Below are positions 53,639 through 63,079 of a stretch of DNA of 64,000 nucleotides, one piece after another (positions within the stretch are counted from its first letter, which is position 1; the number at the start of each line of letters is the position of its first letter). The translations under genes were made by a program, and so were the position numbers. Source of the DNA: CAZQRP01 sp964596125 (GTDB lineage Bacteria > Chloroflexota > Dehalococcoidia > GIF9 > UBA5629); the NCBI GenBank assembly GCA_964596125.1, contig CAZQRP010000004.1:1-64000 (forward strand). The letters run 5' to 3'. A model generated the notes under the pieces. That model saw only the letters and a program-made list of their open reading frames with translations, was not told where the DNA came from and made no database searches.

Positions 53639-54579
53639 CTATCCTGACCATTTTCATTAGCATTTTCTGCTACCGAAACCACATCAGACCATTTCACACC
53701 TGACCTGACATGAGGGGCAGCCCAGCTTATGGCGTTGTTAAAAGAATTTTGTAATCTCATTTCCGTTTTGCTTCCCTTAAAGTTGGGATTATCATCCCAT
53801 CTAACGCTAAAAAATGTAAAAAATTTGGTAATGTAATGCATAGCCCGGGTAAATGGCATATAAATAAGGAACAATGAGAAAAGTACAATATGGACAGCCG
53901 ATGCCATGTCCATGTTTACCGCCTGGAAACTGATTAGACTTTTCCAGAACTCTCTGAAGGTAGAAAAAGTCGGATCAAAAAGGTACCAGGCGTATAATCC
54001 ACTAAAAAAAACAGCGAAGAAAAATATATAGTTGAAATAGTACATGGGTGAACTGTAAAGCCTTAAGTCCCTGTTTATTGACCGTTTTATGAGCAGTCCC
54101 ATACATCCGATTATGCCAAAGATACAACCACCGACTCCCGCTATCAATGTCAAATAGTATAACGATTTGCCTACTATAACCGTTGAAAAAGCTGAGATCG
54201 AAAGCCCCCTAACTTCAGCTAATCCACCGAAAAAATAGAATACGTGAGAAATGAAAACTAAGTAAAATCCGATGTGCAGCGGATAAAGTACGAACCAATA
54301 CCCGCGGTTCTGACGATAGTATTGAATAAAGGAGATGTAATCCTTCACCATAAACAGAACTTTTTGCAGGAGTCCATTCGGCTGAGGTTTCTTCCACCAT
54401 TCCAGTAATTCAAGATATGAGCCACCGTATCCATTTGCTTTATCACCTGGCAGGGGGTAGAGATCCCAACGCAAGTGTATCGGCATTCGCACATACTTTA
54501 TTGTTCTCCAGGCATAAACGGTAATGATGAATAAATAAGAAACATAAGTAATAATGTGTAAAAAAGAGATGTTTTGCAT
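53635..54579 (-). CDS. dsrM: DsrM-like cytochrome b subunit (second dsrMK pair)
   Basis: A 314-residue membrane protein of the NarI/DsrM type with about six helices. Conserved His residues (LHIITYVSY, LYPLHIGFYLVFISH, SAVHIVLFSL) are candidate heme b ligands. It would pass electrons from menaquinol to the partner DsrK. It lies 154 bp after dsrC, with an inverted repeat between, so it may have its own control. Confidence 0.9.
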   Translation of the reverse strand: MQNISFLHIITYVSYLFIITVYAWRTIKYVRMPIHLRWDLYPLPGDKANGYGGSYLELLEWWKKPQPNGLLQKVLFMVKDYISFIQYYRQNRGYWFVLYPLHIGFYLVFISHVFYFFGGLAEVRGLSISAFSTVIVGKSLYYLTLIAGVGGCIFGIIGCMGLLIKRSINRDLRLYSSPMYYFNYIFFFAVFFSGLYAWYLFDPTFSTFREFWKSLISFQAVNMDMASAVHIVLFSLFLIYMPFTRAMHYITKFFTFFSVRWDDNPNFKGSKTEMRLQNSFNNAISWAAPHVRSGVKWSDVVSVAENANENGQDR

Positions 54580-54624
54580 TTTCAGTTATTCCAAAAAGAA
54601 AATTTGATATTGAAATGACAGCAC

Positions 54625-54656
54625 ATAATCTGCCCAAATATAGCCAAGCAGATTAT
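54625..54656. promoter_or_regulatory. 9-bp perfect inverted repeat between dsrC and dsrM2
   Basis: ataatctgc (54625-54633) and gcagattat (54648-54656) are exact reverse complements with a 14-nt gap. It is the only large gap inside the long dsr/heme run. It could be a regulator-binding site for the second dsrMK pair or an RNA hairpin that tunes read-through. A weak 6-bp stem ttaagg/ccttaa lies beside it. Confidence 0.45.
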
Positions 54657-54733
54657 CACAATTAAGGCTCTTTTTTTCCCTTAACTAAAGTAAGCACAGC
54701 TCATTTACTGGATAATCACAATACCCTTTAAAA

Positions 54734-55051
54734 CTAAACACAACCTGTAGGTTTCGGCAGACCTGCAATTTTACATGCTCCTTTGGCCGGTCCGCTCGGG
54801 AAAAGCTGATAGATACTCTTAAGATCAAAGCCTGTTTGCTTTGTTAACATTCGAATTGGAGGAGCAATTTCATAATCCAGGTAGTATTTTCTTAGATAAT
54901 TTACCACTTTCCACGCATCCTCATTCATAGGATACGCTTCTTCAGTTTTAGCCAAATCTTCAGCTATAGCCTCATTCCATTTTTCGGGTTCCTGCATAAA
55001 TCCGTCTTCATCGACTTCTATTTCCATTCCCCCGAGTGTTGCTTTCGGCAT
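54734..55051 (-). CDS. dsrC: DsrC sulfur carrier protein
   Basis: A 105-residue DsrC. It has the DEDGFMQEPEKWNEAIAEDL start, the helical centre and the flexible C-terminal arm CKIAGLPKPTGCV with the two redox Cys 11 residues apart, exactly as in functional DsrC. It takes sulfur from DsrAB as a trisulfide and is re-reduced by DsrMK(JOP). The location between dsrN and dsrM2 fits. Confidence 0.97.
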   Translation of the reverse strand: MPKATLGGMEIEVDEDGFMQEPEKWNEAIAEDLAKTEEAYPMNEDAWKVVNYLRKYYLDYEIAPPIRMLTKQTGFDLKSIYQLFPSGPAKGACKIAGLPKPTGCV

Positions 55052-55097
55052 TGAGTACCTCCTTTAACAGCGTGAAAAATATGTAAATGAGTAAATC

Positions 55098-56519
55098 CTA
55101 ACTCCTTTGAAGCAATAAGGCATTTCTAATGGAACGCTCTTTTAAAGCAACTGATACAAACGTTTCAGCCCACTGAGGAACCCCTGAAGCATGTAAATGC
55201 GTGTAGGCGGCTAACACATTCTTGTAAAGAATTCCGTCTCTTCCTCCATCAATTCCCCTGCCGCGATGCATTTTGTACGAAAACTTCAAACTTCCCAGTT
55301 CCGTTACTACAGAATTATGGAACTCATGCCCCCAGAAACGGTACCCGGATGGAAACAGATAATTGCCATCACATACTTCGACTTCCACGTAGCCATGCCC
55401 CTTCGGTCTGTCGCACATTTCCACTTCAGCGGGAAACACTCCTACCATTTCATAGGTATCGCTGGCTGACTTTATACTTTTACAAAGGTATAGGAGCCCT
55501 GCACACTCGGCATATACCGGCAGTCCATTCTCTATTGCCTGCGCAATATCACACCTGAGCCGGTAATTTCCCTCAAGTTCCCTGGCAAATAGCTCGGGAA
55601 AACCTCCTCCTATATACAATCCATCGATTTCAGGCAACTTGTTATCTTTCACAGAATTGATAAATACCAGTTCAGCACCGGCTCCAGTCAAAGCCTCAAG
55701 ATTATCTTGATAATAGAAAGAAAAAATGTGGTCATACAAAACACCCAGCTTCACTATCGGTCCTTTAACGGCAGGTAAATCAATCTCATTACCATGAAAT
55801 TCTGCTGCATTGCCAGCAATATTCAAAATAGCATCGAGGTTAACATTGTTTTTGAAGCATGCACCTATGTAGTCTACATTACTATTCTTTTCCATTTCGC
55901 CATAAGGGACTAATCCGAGATGCCGCTCTTTTATTTCAAGTTTCGGGTCTCTCGGAATGCTTCCTACAACCGGTATTCCACAATACTTTTCTACCGCTGT
56001 CCTTAATTTATGCTCGTGCCTGCTTCCCGCCACATTATTTAAGATCACACCGGTAATAGTTATCCCTGAACGATACTTTATATATCCGTTCACCATAGCA
56101 GCTACGCTATCGGTCATTCTGGATGAATTCACCACCAGGACAACCGGGCACTGCAGTAACCTTGCCAGTTCTGCCGTGCTGCTCGAACGTGGCGTATCAA
56201 TCCCATCATAAAGGCCCATTGCTCCCTCGACAAGCGCTAGATCGGCTCCGCGGCACGCTTTCCGGAAGGAAGCGAATAGACCCTGCTCAGTCATTATAAT
56301 AGGGTCAAGATTAAAACAGGGGCGCCCCGATGCAGCAGCCAGCCATGATGGATCAATGTAATCCGGTCCTTTTTTAAACGTCTGGACCGTTAAACCACGG
56401 TCTACAAAAGCAGCACTTAAACCGATGGCGACTGTAGTCTTCCCTGAATGCCCTTGAGGAGCTGAAATAATAAGCCGGGGCATTCTTTTGCCACCACCAT
56501 ATTGTAGGTCACTTTTCAT
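55098..56519 (-). CDS. dsrN: DsrN, siroheme amidation protein (cobyrinate a,c-diamide synthase-like)
   Basis: A 473-residue CbiA/CobB-type amidase. The N-terminal P-loop RLIISAPQGHSGKTT (about 14-28) and VVLVVNSSRMTDSVAAMVNG are followed by the glutaminase-like C-terminal domain with LYIGGGFPELFA and VYAECAGLLYL (catalytic Cys). DsrN is known in dsr operons, where it is thought to convert siroheme to siroamide. The alternative start MPRLIIS (56483) also has a good site. Between dsrD and dsrC, as in many sulfate reducers. Confidence 0.93.
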   Translation of the reverse strand: MKSDLQYGGGKRMPRLIISAPQGHSGKTTVAIGLSAAFVDRGLTVQTFKKGPDYIDPSWLAAASGRPCFNLDPIIMTEQGLFASFRKACRGADLALVEGAMGLYDGIDTPRSSSTAELARLLQCPVVLVVNSSRMTDSVAAMVNGYIKYRSGITITGVILNNVAGSRHEHKLRTAVEKYCGIPVVGSIPRDPKLEIKERHLGLVPYGEMEKNSNVDYIGACFKNNVNLDAILNIAGNAAEFHGNEIDLPAVKGPIVKLGVLYDHIFSFYYQDNLEALTGAGAELVFINSVKDNKLPEIDGLYIGGGFPELFARELEGNYRLRCDIAQAIENGLPVYAECAGLLYLCKSIKSASDTYEMVGVFPAEVEMCDRPKGHGYVEVEVCDGNYLFPSGYRFWGHEFHNSVVTELGSLKFSYKMHRGRGIDGGRDGILYKNVLAAYTHLHASGVPQWAETFVSVALKERSIRNALLLQRS

Positions 56520-56541
56520 AACTATATTGCTACTGCGCTGT

Positions 56542-56748
56542 TTATTTCCCCTTAAGTTTTACGTAGGAGGCACCCAAATATACATATTCAACTTTATCTT
56601 CTTTAGCTAATTGAGATATCGCTTTATCCACCAAATGTTTGTCTATGTTGAGAGCAGTAGCAATCTTCCTGTTCTTAGCCATAGTGACAGTGGACAAGTA
56701 GTCCAGTACTTTTTTTGTTATCTCTTCATCACCTGGTCCTGTCACCAT
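56542..56748 (-). CDS. dsrD: DsrD
   Basis: A 68-residue winged-helix-like protein (VLDYLSTVTMAKNRKIATAL, then HLVDKAISQLAKEDKVEYVY). DsrD is found in sulfite-reducing, not sulfur-oxidising, dsr operons and is reported to stimulate DsrAB activity. Its presence therefore supports the reductive direction. It is 18 bp after dsrB. Confidence 0.95.
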   Translation of the reverse strand: MVTGPGDEEITKKVLDYLSTVTMAKNRKIATALNIDKHLVDKAISQLAKEDKVEYVYLGASYVKLKGK

Positions 56749-56766
56749 AATTACCCCCTATTATTT

Positions 56767-57828
56767 TTACCATTTAAATTGCATGGATGTTCTGAAAGTA
56801 TCTACAGCATGAGCAAAGTCATCGATATGCTGTTCTGTAAATGGTATTCCGGTTAATTTAAAAAACCTTTCCCAACCGACCCTTTCTATCCACTCACCCA
56901 TTCTCTCCCATTTCTTTGCATTGGACGCATAGACTTCCACGATATTTTTCACCTCGGCAACGAGCTCAGGCCATCTGGGAGGATTATTCGGTATATAAGG
57001 AATAGCCATTCTGGAAAACATGGGGGATTTTCTCGCGTTCGATACCTTGCCTCCTACAAAAATGGCAAGACCATCACCTTCCGCATCTGCTATAGGCAAG
57101 GCAGGACAAACAGTAAAGCAATTCGAGCAATACATGCACTTCTCTTCATTTACAACGACACTTTTAATATTGGGATCAGGATTTCTGCGAATAGCGCCTG
57201 TCGGACAGCTCGCCAATGTAGTCGGAATCTCACAAAGAACTGGTACTTTTTCGTTGTCTATTCTGGGTGGTTTGCGATGTATTCCTACAATTGCCAGGTC
57301 AGAACAGTGAATTGCGCCACACATATTAAGACAGCAGGCAAAAGAAATCCGTAATTGAGCAGGAAGCCTCATCGAAATGAAGTAGTCATACAGTTCGTCC
57401 ATTATCGCCTTTACCGGCCCCGAGGCATCGGTTGCGGCGCTATGGCAGTGAATCCAGCCCTGCGTATGGACTATGTTTGATATAGAATTACCCGTACCGC
57501 CAATGGGGAGGTTGTGGGCTCGTATCTTATCGATGAGAGGTTGCAGCCTTTCTTCATCAGGGATCATAAATTCTACACAATGCCGACTGGTAAACCTCAA
57601 GAAGCCATCGCAATGTTCATCCGCGATGTCGCAGAGCATCCGAAGAGAATCAACGCTTAATAGTCTCGGCGAACCGACCCGTACCGTAAACACCTGGTCG
57701 CCTGTTTCAGAAACATGTTTGAGCACACCGGGCTTTAAGATTTCGTGATATTTCCAATTTCCATAGTTATCCTTGATCACCTCAGGAAGCATCTGACGGT
57801 AATCTGGTGGTCCTATATCAGTAGCCAT
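56767..57828 (-). CDS. dsrB: Dissimilatory sulfite reductase subunit beta
   Basis: A 353-residue DsrB. The siroheme/4Fe-4S motif CCLNMCGAIHCSDLAIVGIH (about 166-185) is typical, and the ferredoxin domain follows with CPTGAIR, then CMYCSNCFTVCPALPIAD. It begins 24 bp after dsrA. With DsrA it forms the alpha2beta2 enzyme that reduces sulfite by six electrons, in the cytoplasm. Confidence 0.98.
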   Translation of the reverse strand: MATDIGPPDYRQMLPEVIKDNYGNWKYHEILKPGVLKHVSETGDQVFTVRVGSPRLLSVDSLRMLCDIADEHCDGFLRFTSRHCVEFMIPDEERLQPLIDKIRAHNLPIGGTGNSISNIVHTQGWIHCHSAATDASGPVKAIMDELYDYFISMRLPAQLRISFACCLNMCGAIHCSDLAIVGIHRKPPRIDNEKVPVLCEIPTTLASCPTGAIRRNPDPNIKSVVVNEEKCMYCSNCFTVCPALPIADAEGDGLAIFVGGKVSNARKSPMFSRMAIPYIPNNPPRWPELVAEVKNIVEVYASNAKKWERMGEWIERVGWERFFKLTGIPFTEQHIDDFAHAVDTFRTSMQFKW

Positions 57829-57852
57829 ACTATTCCTCCTTTGATTAATGTG

Positions 57853-59043
57853 TTATTCATCCTTATTATCAAAGTCCCAGAAAACATAAGGATTCGATCG
57901 TGGCCTGAATACCATCTGCGGCTGCGGCTTTAACCCGATTGCACGAAGAAATGTAACCAGCCCCTTTCTCTCTATCAGCTCGCCAATTCTTTCTCTGGTG
58001 TTGCCATTCTCATCCCACCAGTCCCATATCGGCTGTAGAAGATTTTTCAGTTCGGTGTATGGCGGCTCCATTTTCATAAAAGGCACCAACACCCAGGACA
58101 TAAACGCACCCCTCATTATCGGTGCTTTGCCTCCGATCAGGACGGTAGCCCCTGTCTCCGTACCCGGCCTCAATGCTTTAGGCATCCTGTTAATACAGTG
58201 CATACATCTTACGCAGTCTTCTTCGTTCAAATTGAGTTGCCGTATATTGTCATCCCATTCGAGAGCACTTGTAGGACAAAGTGCAATAACTTCATTCTTA
58301 ATATCAAATCCATTGGCAACATAATTTCTTACTTCGCTCTGGTCGATTCTAAGGACATCACGCCATGTTCCAATAATTGGTAAATCAGACCTGGCTATTG
58401 ATGCCACACAGTCATTCGGGCAACCGGATATCTTGATTTTGAACTTATATGGCCACATCGGTCTGTGTAATTCATCCTGAAATTCATGAGTAATATCATT
58501 ACATATATCGAGTGTGTCGATACAAGCCCATTCACACCTGGCGGGGCCAACGCAGCAGCTCGGTGTCCTTAAAACCGATCCGGACCCACCCAGGTCAAAT
58601 CCCGCTTCATCGCTTAGTGCATCGAAACAGGTTTGTAAGTTCTCGGTGACCGTTCCCAGTAAAATAATATCACCGGTCGACCCGTGAAAATTGGTAAGTC
58701 CGCTGCCATATCTCTCCCATACATCACAGACCTGCCGTAATGCTTTGGTGCTGTAAAACCACCCACTGGGTTGATTGACACGAAATGTATGAAATGCGGA
58801 TACCTCCGGTATTTCTTCAGGAACATCTGAATACCTACCGATTACACCGCCGCCATAACCTCTGACACCGACGATACCACCATGCTTCCAGTGTGTGATT
58901 TTATCTTTATAGGAAAGTTCCAGTTGTTTTAGTAAGCCGCGGGCCGATGGTTTCTTTTTTGCAGCTTTCTTGATTTCGCTCACGAAACTTGGCCAGGGGC
59001 CTTTCTCAAGCTGGTCAAGATAATGAGTCTCGCTTTTAGCCAT
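57853..59043 (-). CDS. dsrA: Dissimilatory sulfite reductase subunit alpha
   Basis: A 396-residue DsrA. The motif LRTPSCCVGPARCEWACIDT (about 157-176) plus KIKISGCPNDCVASIARSDL (about 205-224) ligates the siroheme-coupled 4Fe-4S; a ferredoxin domain follows with CPTSALEWDD and CVRCMHCINRMP. The last motif has Arg-Met in place of the usual V-C-P ligand layout, which is common in DsrA. Length is a little shorter than Desulfovibrio DsrA (about 437). It starts after aaggaggc. Confidence 0.98.
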   Translation of the reverse strand: MAKSETHYLDQLEKGPWPSFVSEIKKAAKKKPSARGLLKQLELSYKDKITHWKHGGIVGVRGYGGGVIGRYSDVPEEIPEVSAFHTFRVNQPSGWFYSTKALRQVCDVWERYGSGLTNFHGSTGDIILLGTVTENLQTCFDALSDEAGFDLGGSGSVLRTPSCCVGPARCEWACIDTLDICNDITHEFQDELHRPMWPYKFKIKISGCPNDCVASIARSDLPIIGTWRDVLRIDQSEVRNYVANGFDIKNEVIALCPTSALEWDDNIRQLNLNEEDCVRCMHCINRMPKALRPGTETGATVLIGGKAPIMRGAFMSWVLVPFMKMEPPYTELKNLLQPIWDWWDENGNTRERIGELIERKGLVTFLRAIGLKPQPQMVFRPRSNPYVFWDFDNKDE

Positions 59044-59098
59044 ACTCGCCTCCTTTAGTAATAAAAAGTTAACTCAATAATCAGTCTGGTCTTTATTA

Positions 59099-60256
59099 TT
59101 ATACCCTTATCTGGTCCCTCACTGAAATTACGACTTTATACAACACCGTTAATAACAATAGTCCGATAGCCCAGACACCGATGGTAATAAACGCCTCAGG
59201 TATAGTAGGCCAATATTCGTACACTTCACCCATGGGATTGGGAATAAAGCCCGGTATGATTAGACCCAGTCCTTTATCAATCCATATGGAAATAATTATG
59301 AAAACGCAGATAAATAGCAGAATACTTTCATTATTGCGAGTCAATGGAATGAGGAGCAGAACAATGGATGCGCAGAAGAGTCCTATAGAAAGCCATGCCA
59401 GGGGCACCAGCTTTGACCCATTTCCCAGCCCAAAAAGAAGGTACTGGAAATGGGTCAAATGCTCCGGCACACCCCCATAAAAAGCAGTGAAAAGCTCGAG
59501 CAGAAAAAAGAACATAGACAGGATCAGGGCATAGGTAATAATAGTCGCTACTTTTTGAATAGCTTCCTTACCGATGGTAAATCTGGTCAGCCTTTTTATT
59601 ATAATTACTATAATGAGAAGCAATGCCGGCCCCGAGGCAAATGCTGAAGCCAGAAACCTCGGTGCCATCAGAGCAGTGAACCAGAAAGGTCTTGCTTCAA
59701 GACCACTATAAATAAGTGCAGTCACCGTATGAATGCTGATAGCTAACGGTATGGAAATGAGAATTAACGGTTTTATCCAGGGTCGAGGCATTTCAGACTT
59801 GTGCTCCGCATCCAGTGTCGACCAGCCGATTATAATACTGAGCAAGAGATAAATTGACAGCACGATCACATCCCAGAACAGGACCGATGTTGGAGAGGGA
59901 TGTAAAAAGAGATTGAACACTCTCGATGGCTGGCCGAGGTCCACAACCACGAATAACATACTCACTGTTACAGCTACTACTGCCAGAAACTCGCCCAGGA
60001 CAACGAGCCTGGCAAATGCTTTCTGATTATGAAGGTAATATGGCAATATCAAAACAACGGCTGAAGCAGCAATGCCCACAAAAAATGTGAAGTTGGCAAT
60101 GTACAGACCCCAAGAAACATCTCTACTCATGCCTGTAATACCCAGTCCGGTGCTTAATTGTTTCCAATAAAACACCAGCCCAACGGCTACCACCACAAGC
60201 AGGAGCGCCAGCCATCCCCAATAGAGTCTGTTTCCTGTAAGTGCTTTTTCTAACAA
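59099..60256 (-). CDS. dsrP: DsrP, NrfD-type quinone-interacting membrane subunit
   Basis: A 385-residue membrane protein with ten helices, of the NrfD/PsrC family. The early GLYIANFTFFVGIAASAVVL and the central VDLGQPSRVFN (menaquinone-side region) are typical. It anchors DsrO and DsrJ on the outer face and exchanges electrons with menaquinone. It follows dsrO by 5 bp. Confidence 0.94.
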   Translation of the reverse strand: MLEKALTGNRLYWGWLALLLVVVAVGLVFYWKQLSTGLGITGMSRDVSWGLYIANFTFFVGIAASAVVLILPYYLHNQKAFARLVVLGEFLAVVAVTVSMLFVVVDLGQPSRVFNLFLHPSPTSVLFWDVIVLSIYLLLSIIIGWSTLDAEHKSEMPRPWIKPLILISIPLAISIHTVTALIYSGLEARPFWFTALMAPRFLASAFASGPALLLIIVIIIKRLTRFTIGKEAIQKVATIITYALILSMFFFLLELFTAFYGGVPEHLTHFQYLLFGLGNGSKLVPLAWLSIGLFCASIVLLLIPLTRNNESILLFICVFIIISIWIDKGLGLIIPGFIPNPMGEVYEYWPTIPEAFITIGVWAIGLLLLTVLYKVVISVRDQIRV

Positions 60257-60261
60257 TATCC

Positions 60262-61035
60262 TTACACTATGTAGTAAATTTGCGGTTCAGTTCCAAGACT
60301 CGACTTTCTTCGAATGGTGAAGGTTGAACCAATGGTCTTGCGTACTTCCGAATCAGGGTCTTCGAGATCGCCAAAGATCAGCCCTCTTCCATTACATGCT
60401 TCAACACAGGCAGGAATAAGCCCGTCTTCCAGTCTTTCCTGACAAAAATTACACTTTTCTACAACTCCCCTCGTCCGAGTAGGAAATTCCGGATTTATCT
60501 CCTTTATAAAAGGACGGGGCTCTTGCCAGTTAAAACTCCGGGAACCATAGGGACATGCTGCCATGCAGTACCTGCAACCAATGCACCTGTGATAGTCCAT
60601 CATTACTATTCCATCCCACCTTTTCCATGTAGCCCGAGTAGGGCAAACAGCGACACAGGGCGGATTATCGCAGTGATTACAAAGCATTAGGGCAGGCTTA
60701 TTCATGATGTTTTTATTGATATATCTATGTCCCAATCCGGGAAATCCCTGGCGAAACGGTGTGGTCCAGATCCATTTGATCTCATTTTTTTCATTGTTAA
60801 AATTGGGCACATTATGGATACGGTGACAGGCATCTATGCAGTCTCTACATCCATCTGCTGAGAGGCACTTCGCCGAATCGATTACCATTGCCAATCTTTT
60901 ATATTCCCTTGTTCCGCTTGTTGAAGATGCATTTACCCATGGAATTTTTAAAATTTTGTTCAAAGCTGGCATCACCATCAGTCCCAAAACGGATAGACAA
61001 CCAAGTCTCAGGAAATCTCTCCTGTTTAACACCAT
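60262..61035 (-). CDS. dsrO: DsrO, exported iron-sulfur protein
   Basis: A 257-residue ferredoxin-type protein with a twin-arginine signal (NRRDFLRLG, about 4-12). Four cluster motifs follow: CLSADGCRDCIDAC, CNHCDNPPCVAVCP, CIGCRYCMAACPYG and CNFCQE...CVEAC. It sits outside the membrane and relays electrons between DsrP and DsrJ. It abuts dsrJ with no gap. Confidence 0.95.
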   Translation of the reverse strand: MVLNRRDFLRLGCLSVLGLMVMPALNKILKIPWVNASSTSGTREYKRLAMVIDSAKCLSADGCRDCIDACHRIHNVPNFNNEKNEIKWIWTTPFRQGFPGLGHRYINKNIMNKPALMLCNHCDNPPCVAVCPTRATWKRWDGIVMMDYHRCIGCRYCMAACPYGSRSFNWQEPRPFIKEINPEFPTRTRGVVEKCNFCQERLEDGLIPACVEACNGRGLIFGDLEDPDSEVRKTIGSTFTIRRKSSLGTEPQIYYIV

Positions 61036-61425
61036 CTATTTTTTCTCCTCGGGTGCAATATGGCAGTCCCAGCAGGACGGTTTTACTCCAAGGTAATCAT
61101 GGCACCTATCGCAAAATCCAGCTTTATTCGAATGACACCCCATACAGGTATTTCTGAGGTCTATCTCGTACTCCCTGCCATCACTTGCTCGATACGTTAC
61201 AGCGCCTTCACGTACTGCCATATTCTTCCACTCGTCCAATAATTCCATATGATACCTTCTCATATACTCGGCGGACTCAACGCACTGCCCTTCAGATGTA
61301 GTGATCTCAGGCTCAGGCGCTATACCGGATGCACCTCCAACAGCAATATACCAGATTGGAAATGTCATTATGACTAGAAAAATAACGACTCCAAGTACTA
61401 TTTTATCGGCATCATATATCGTCAT
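61036..61425 (-). CDS. dsrJ: DsrJ, triheme cytochrome c
   Basis: A 129-residue protein anchored by one N-terminal helix (about 10-30). Three CxxCH heme sites are present: CMGCH, CDRCH and CWDCH. Cys in SEGQCVES is in the place of the unusual Cys heme ligand described for DsrJ. Start overlaps dsrK by 4 bp. Confidence 0.96.
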   Translation of the reverse strand: MTIYDADKIVLGVVIFLVIMTFPIWYIAVGGASGIAPEPEITTSEGQCVESAEYMRRYHMELLDEWKNMAVREGAVTYRASDGREYEIDLRNTCMGCHSNKAGFCDRCHDYLGVKPSCWDCHIAPEEKK

Positions 61426-63050
61426 TCTGTACTATGCTCGGAATCCTTCGCGATCGGTTTAAGGGACTCACCTCGTACGTCGGTAACTCTTTCTTTTTCC
61501 CCTCTCATTATTAATGCATTTCCCAGGAGTTCGTGAACTCCAGCAGTCTCGACTCCCGGTACCCAGTAGTCCAGCAACGGAGGAAACGAAGCTTTATCTA
61601 TAGCACATATGCAGGCAAGCAGATTCACTCCGTACTTCTCATGCACATATTTAACCGCATTTGCCCTGGGAAAACCTCCTCTCAGTCTCATTTCCATATT
61701 TTCATCCGGGCCCAAACCAGCCCCACTCCCACAGCAGAACGTCTTTTCCTTAATGGTATTTTCAGGCATCTCATAGAAATAATTACATATGTTCCTGATT
61801 ATCGTCCTCGGTTCCTCAATGAGACCCATTGCCCGGGCAGGATTACATGAGTCATGAAAGGTCACTTTCCACTTATCATTTCTGCCCGGCTCCAATCTTA
61901 ACTTTTTATTCTGAATCAAGTCAGCGGTGAACTCACAGATATGGACCATTTTTGTACCCGCAGCATTCTCGAACTTAGTTCCTGTTATCGGCGAAACCGG
62001 TTCCTCCAGGAAATCGGCAGGACCGTTGAACGTATCCATATATTGATGAATTACCCTCCACATATGACCACATTCACCACCGAGTACCCATTTCACACCG
62101 AGCCTCTTAGCCTCTTCGTATATCTTGGCATTCAATTTTTTAGCAAGTTCGGTCGAATGAAAGAACCCGAAATTACCTCCTTCCGATGCATAGGCACTCC
62201 AGGTATAGTCAAGTCCGATTTCATGGAAAAGCATCAGGTATCCCAAAAGCGTGAACCAATGCGGGCTGGCAAAATAATCAGCGGAAGGTGCAATAAACAA
62301 GACTTCGGCACCTTTTTTATGTATCGGAGCTTCGACACTGATACCGGTTAACTCTTTTACTTCCTCAATGGCAAACTCCAATGTCGATTTGAATGCGTGT
62401 GGCGGGACACCCAGGTGATTCCCGGTCCTGTAACTGTTAGCAGCCGGTCCCACAATCCATTCGGTCGAACAGCCAACCAGATTGAGCAGCTCCCGTCCCA
62501 TCATCGTTATCTCGCAGGTATCAATGCCAAAAGGGCAAAACACAGAACAACGCCGGCATTCGGAACACTGGTAGAAATAATAGAACCACTCCTTTACTAC
62601 TTCCTCCGTTAGTTCCCTCACCCCGGCAACCTGTCTAAAAACCTTCCCCGCCGTTGTGAAGTATCTTCTATATATAGACCTCATCAACTCTGCTCTCAAG
62701 ACAGGCATATTTTTTGGATCACCGGAGCCAATGAAGTAGTGACATTTATCTGCACATGCGCCACATCTCACACAGATATCTAAGAATAGTCGAAAAGTAC
62801 GGTTCTTACTCAGCCTGTCTCTCATCCCGTTTAAAATAACTTCTTTCCACATTTCCGGAAGCTGCCAGTCATCATCAGTCGGCTGCCATTGCCTTGGATT
62901 CGGAAGTTCCAGATAGTTCTGGTCTTTCAAGGGTGCTGCGTAGCAATACGTACCCTTACGGAATTCTACTTCAGGCTGTAACCAGCTTTTCTTAGGAATC
63001 CTGTAATCGATTTCAGCTAATTTGTTATTCTTCGATGTATCCTTTGTCAT
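61422..63050 (-). CDS. dsrK: DsrK, HdrD-type catalytic iron-sulfur subunit of DsrMKJOP
   Basis: A 542-residue protein. Ferredoxin motifs CVRCGACADKCH (about 93-104) and CSECRRCSVFCPFG (about 162-175); CCG-type motifs HDSCNPARAMG and CCGSGAGLG near the C-terminus bind the catalytic cluster. It reduces the DsrC trisulfide on the cytoplasmic face. It is 29 bp after dsrM. Paralogous to 52031-53638. Confidence 0.95.
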   Translation of the reverse strand: MTKDTSKNNKLAEIDYRIPKKSWLQPEVEFRKGTYCYAAPLKDQNYLELPNPRQWQPTDDDWQLPEMWKEVILNGMRDRLSKNRTFRLFLDICVRCGACADKCHYFIGSGDPKNMPVLRAELMRSIYRRYFTTAGKVFRQVAGVRELTEEVVKEWFYYFYQCSECRRCSVFCPFGIDTCEITMMGRELLNLVGCSTEWIVGPAANSYRTGNHLGVPPHAFKSTLEFAIEEVKELTGISVEAPIHKKGAEVLFIAPSADYFASPHWFTLLGYLMLFHEIGLDYTWSAYASEGGNFGFFHSTELAKKLNAKIYEEAKRLGVKWVLGGECGHMWRVIHQYMDTFNGPADFLEEPVSPITGTKFENAAGTKMVHICEFTADLIQNKKLRLEPGRNDKWKVTFHDSCNPARAMGLIEEPRTIIRNICNYFYEMPENTIKEKTFCCGSGAGLGPDENMEMRLRGGFPRANAVKYVHEKYGVNLLACICAIDKASFPPLLDYWVPGVETAGVHELLGNALIMRGEKERVTDVRGESLKPIAKDSEHSTE

Positions 63051-63079
63051 TCTGTAACTTTATTTCCTTGGTTAATCAC

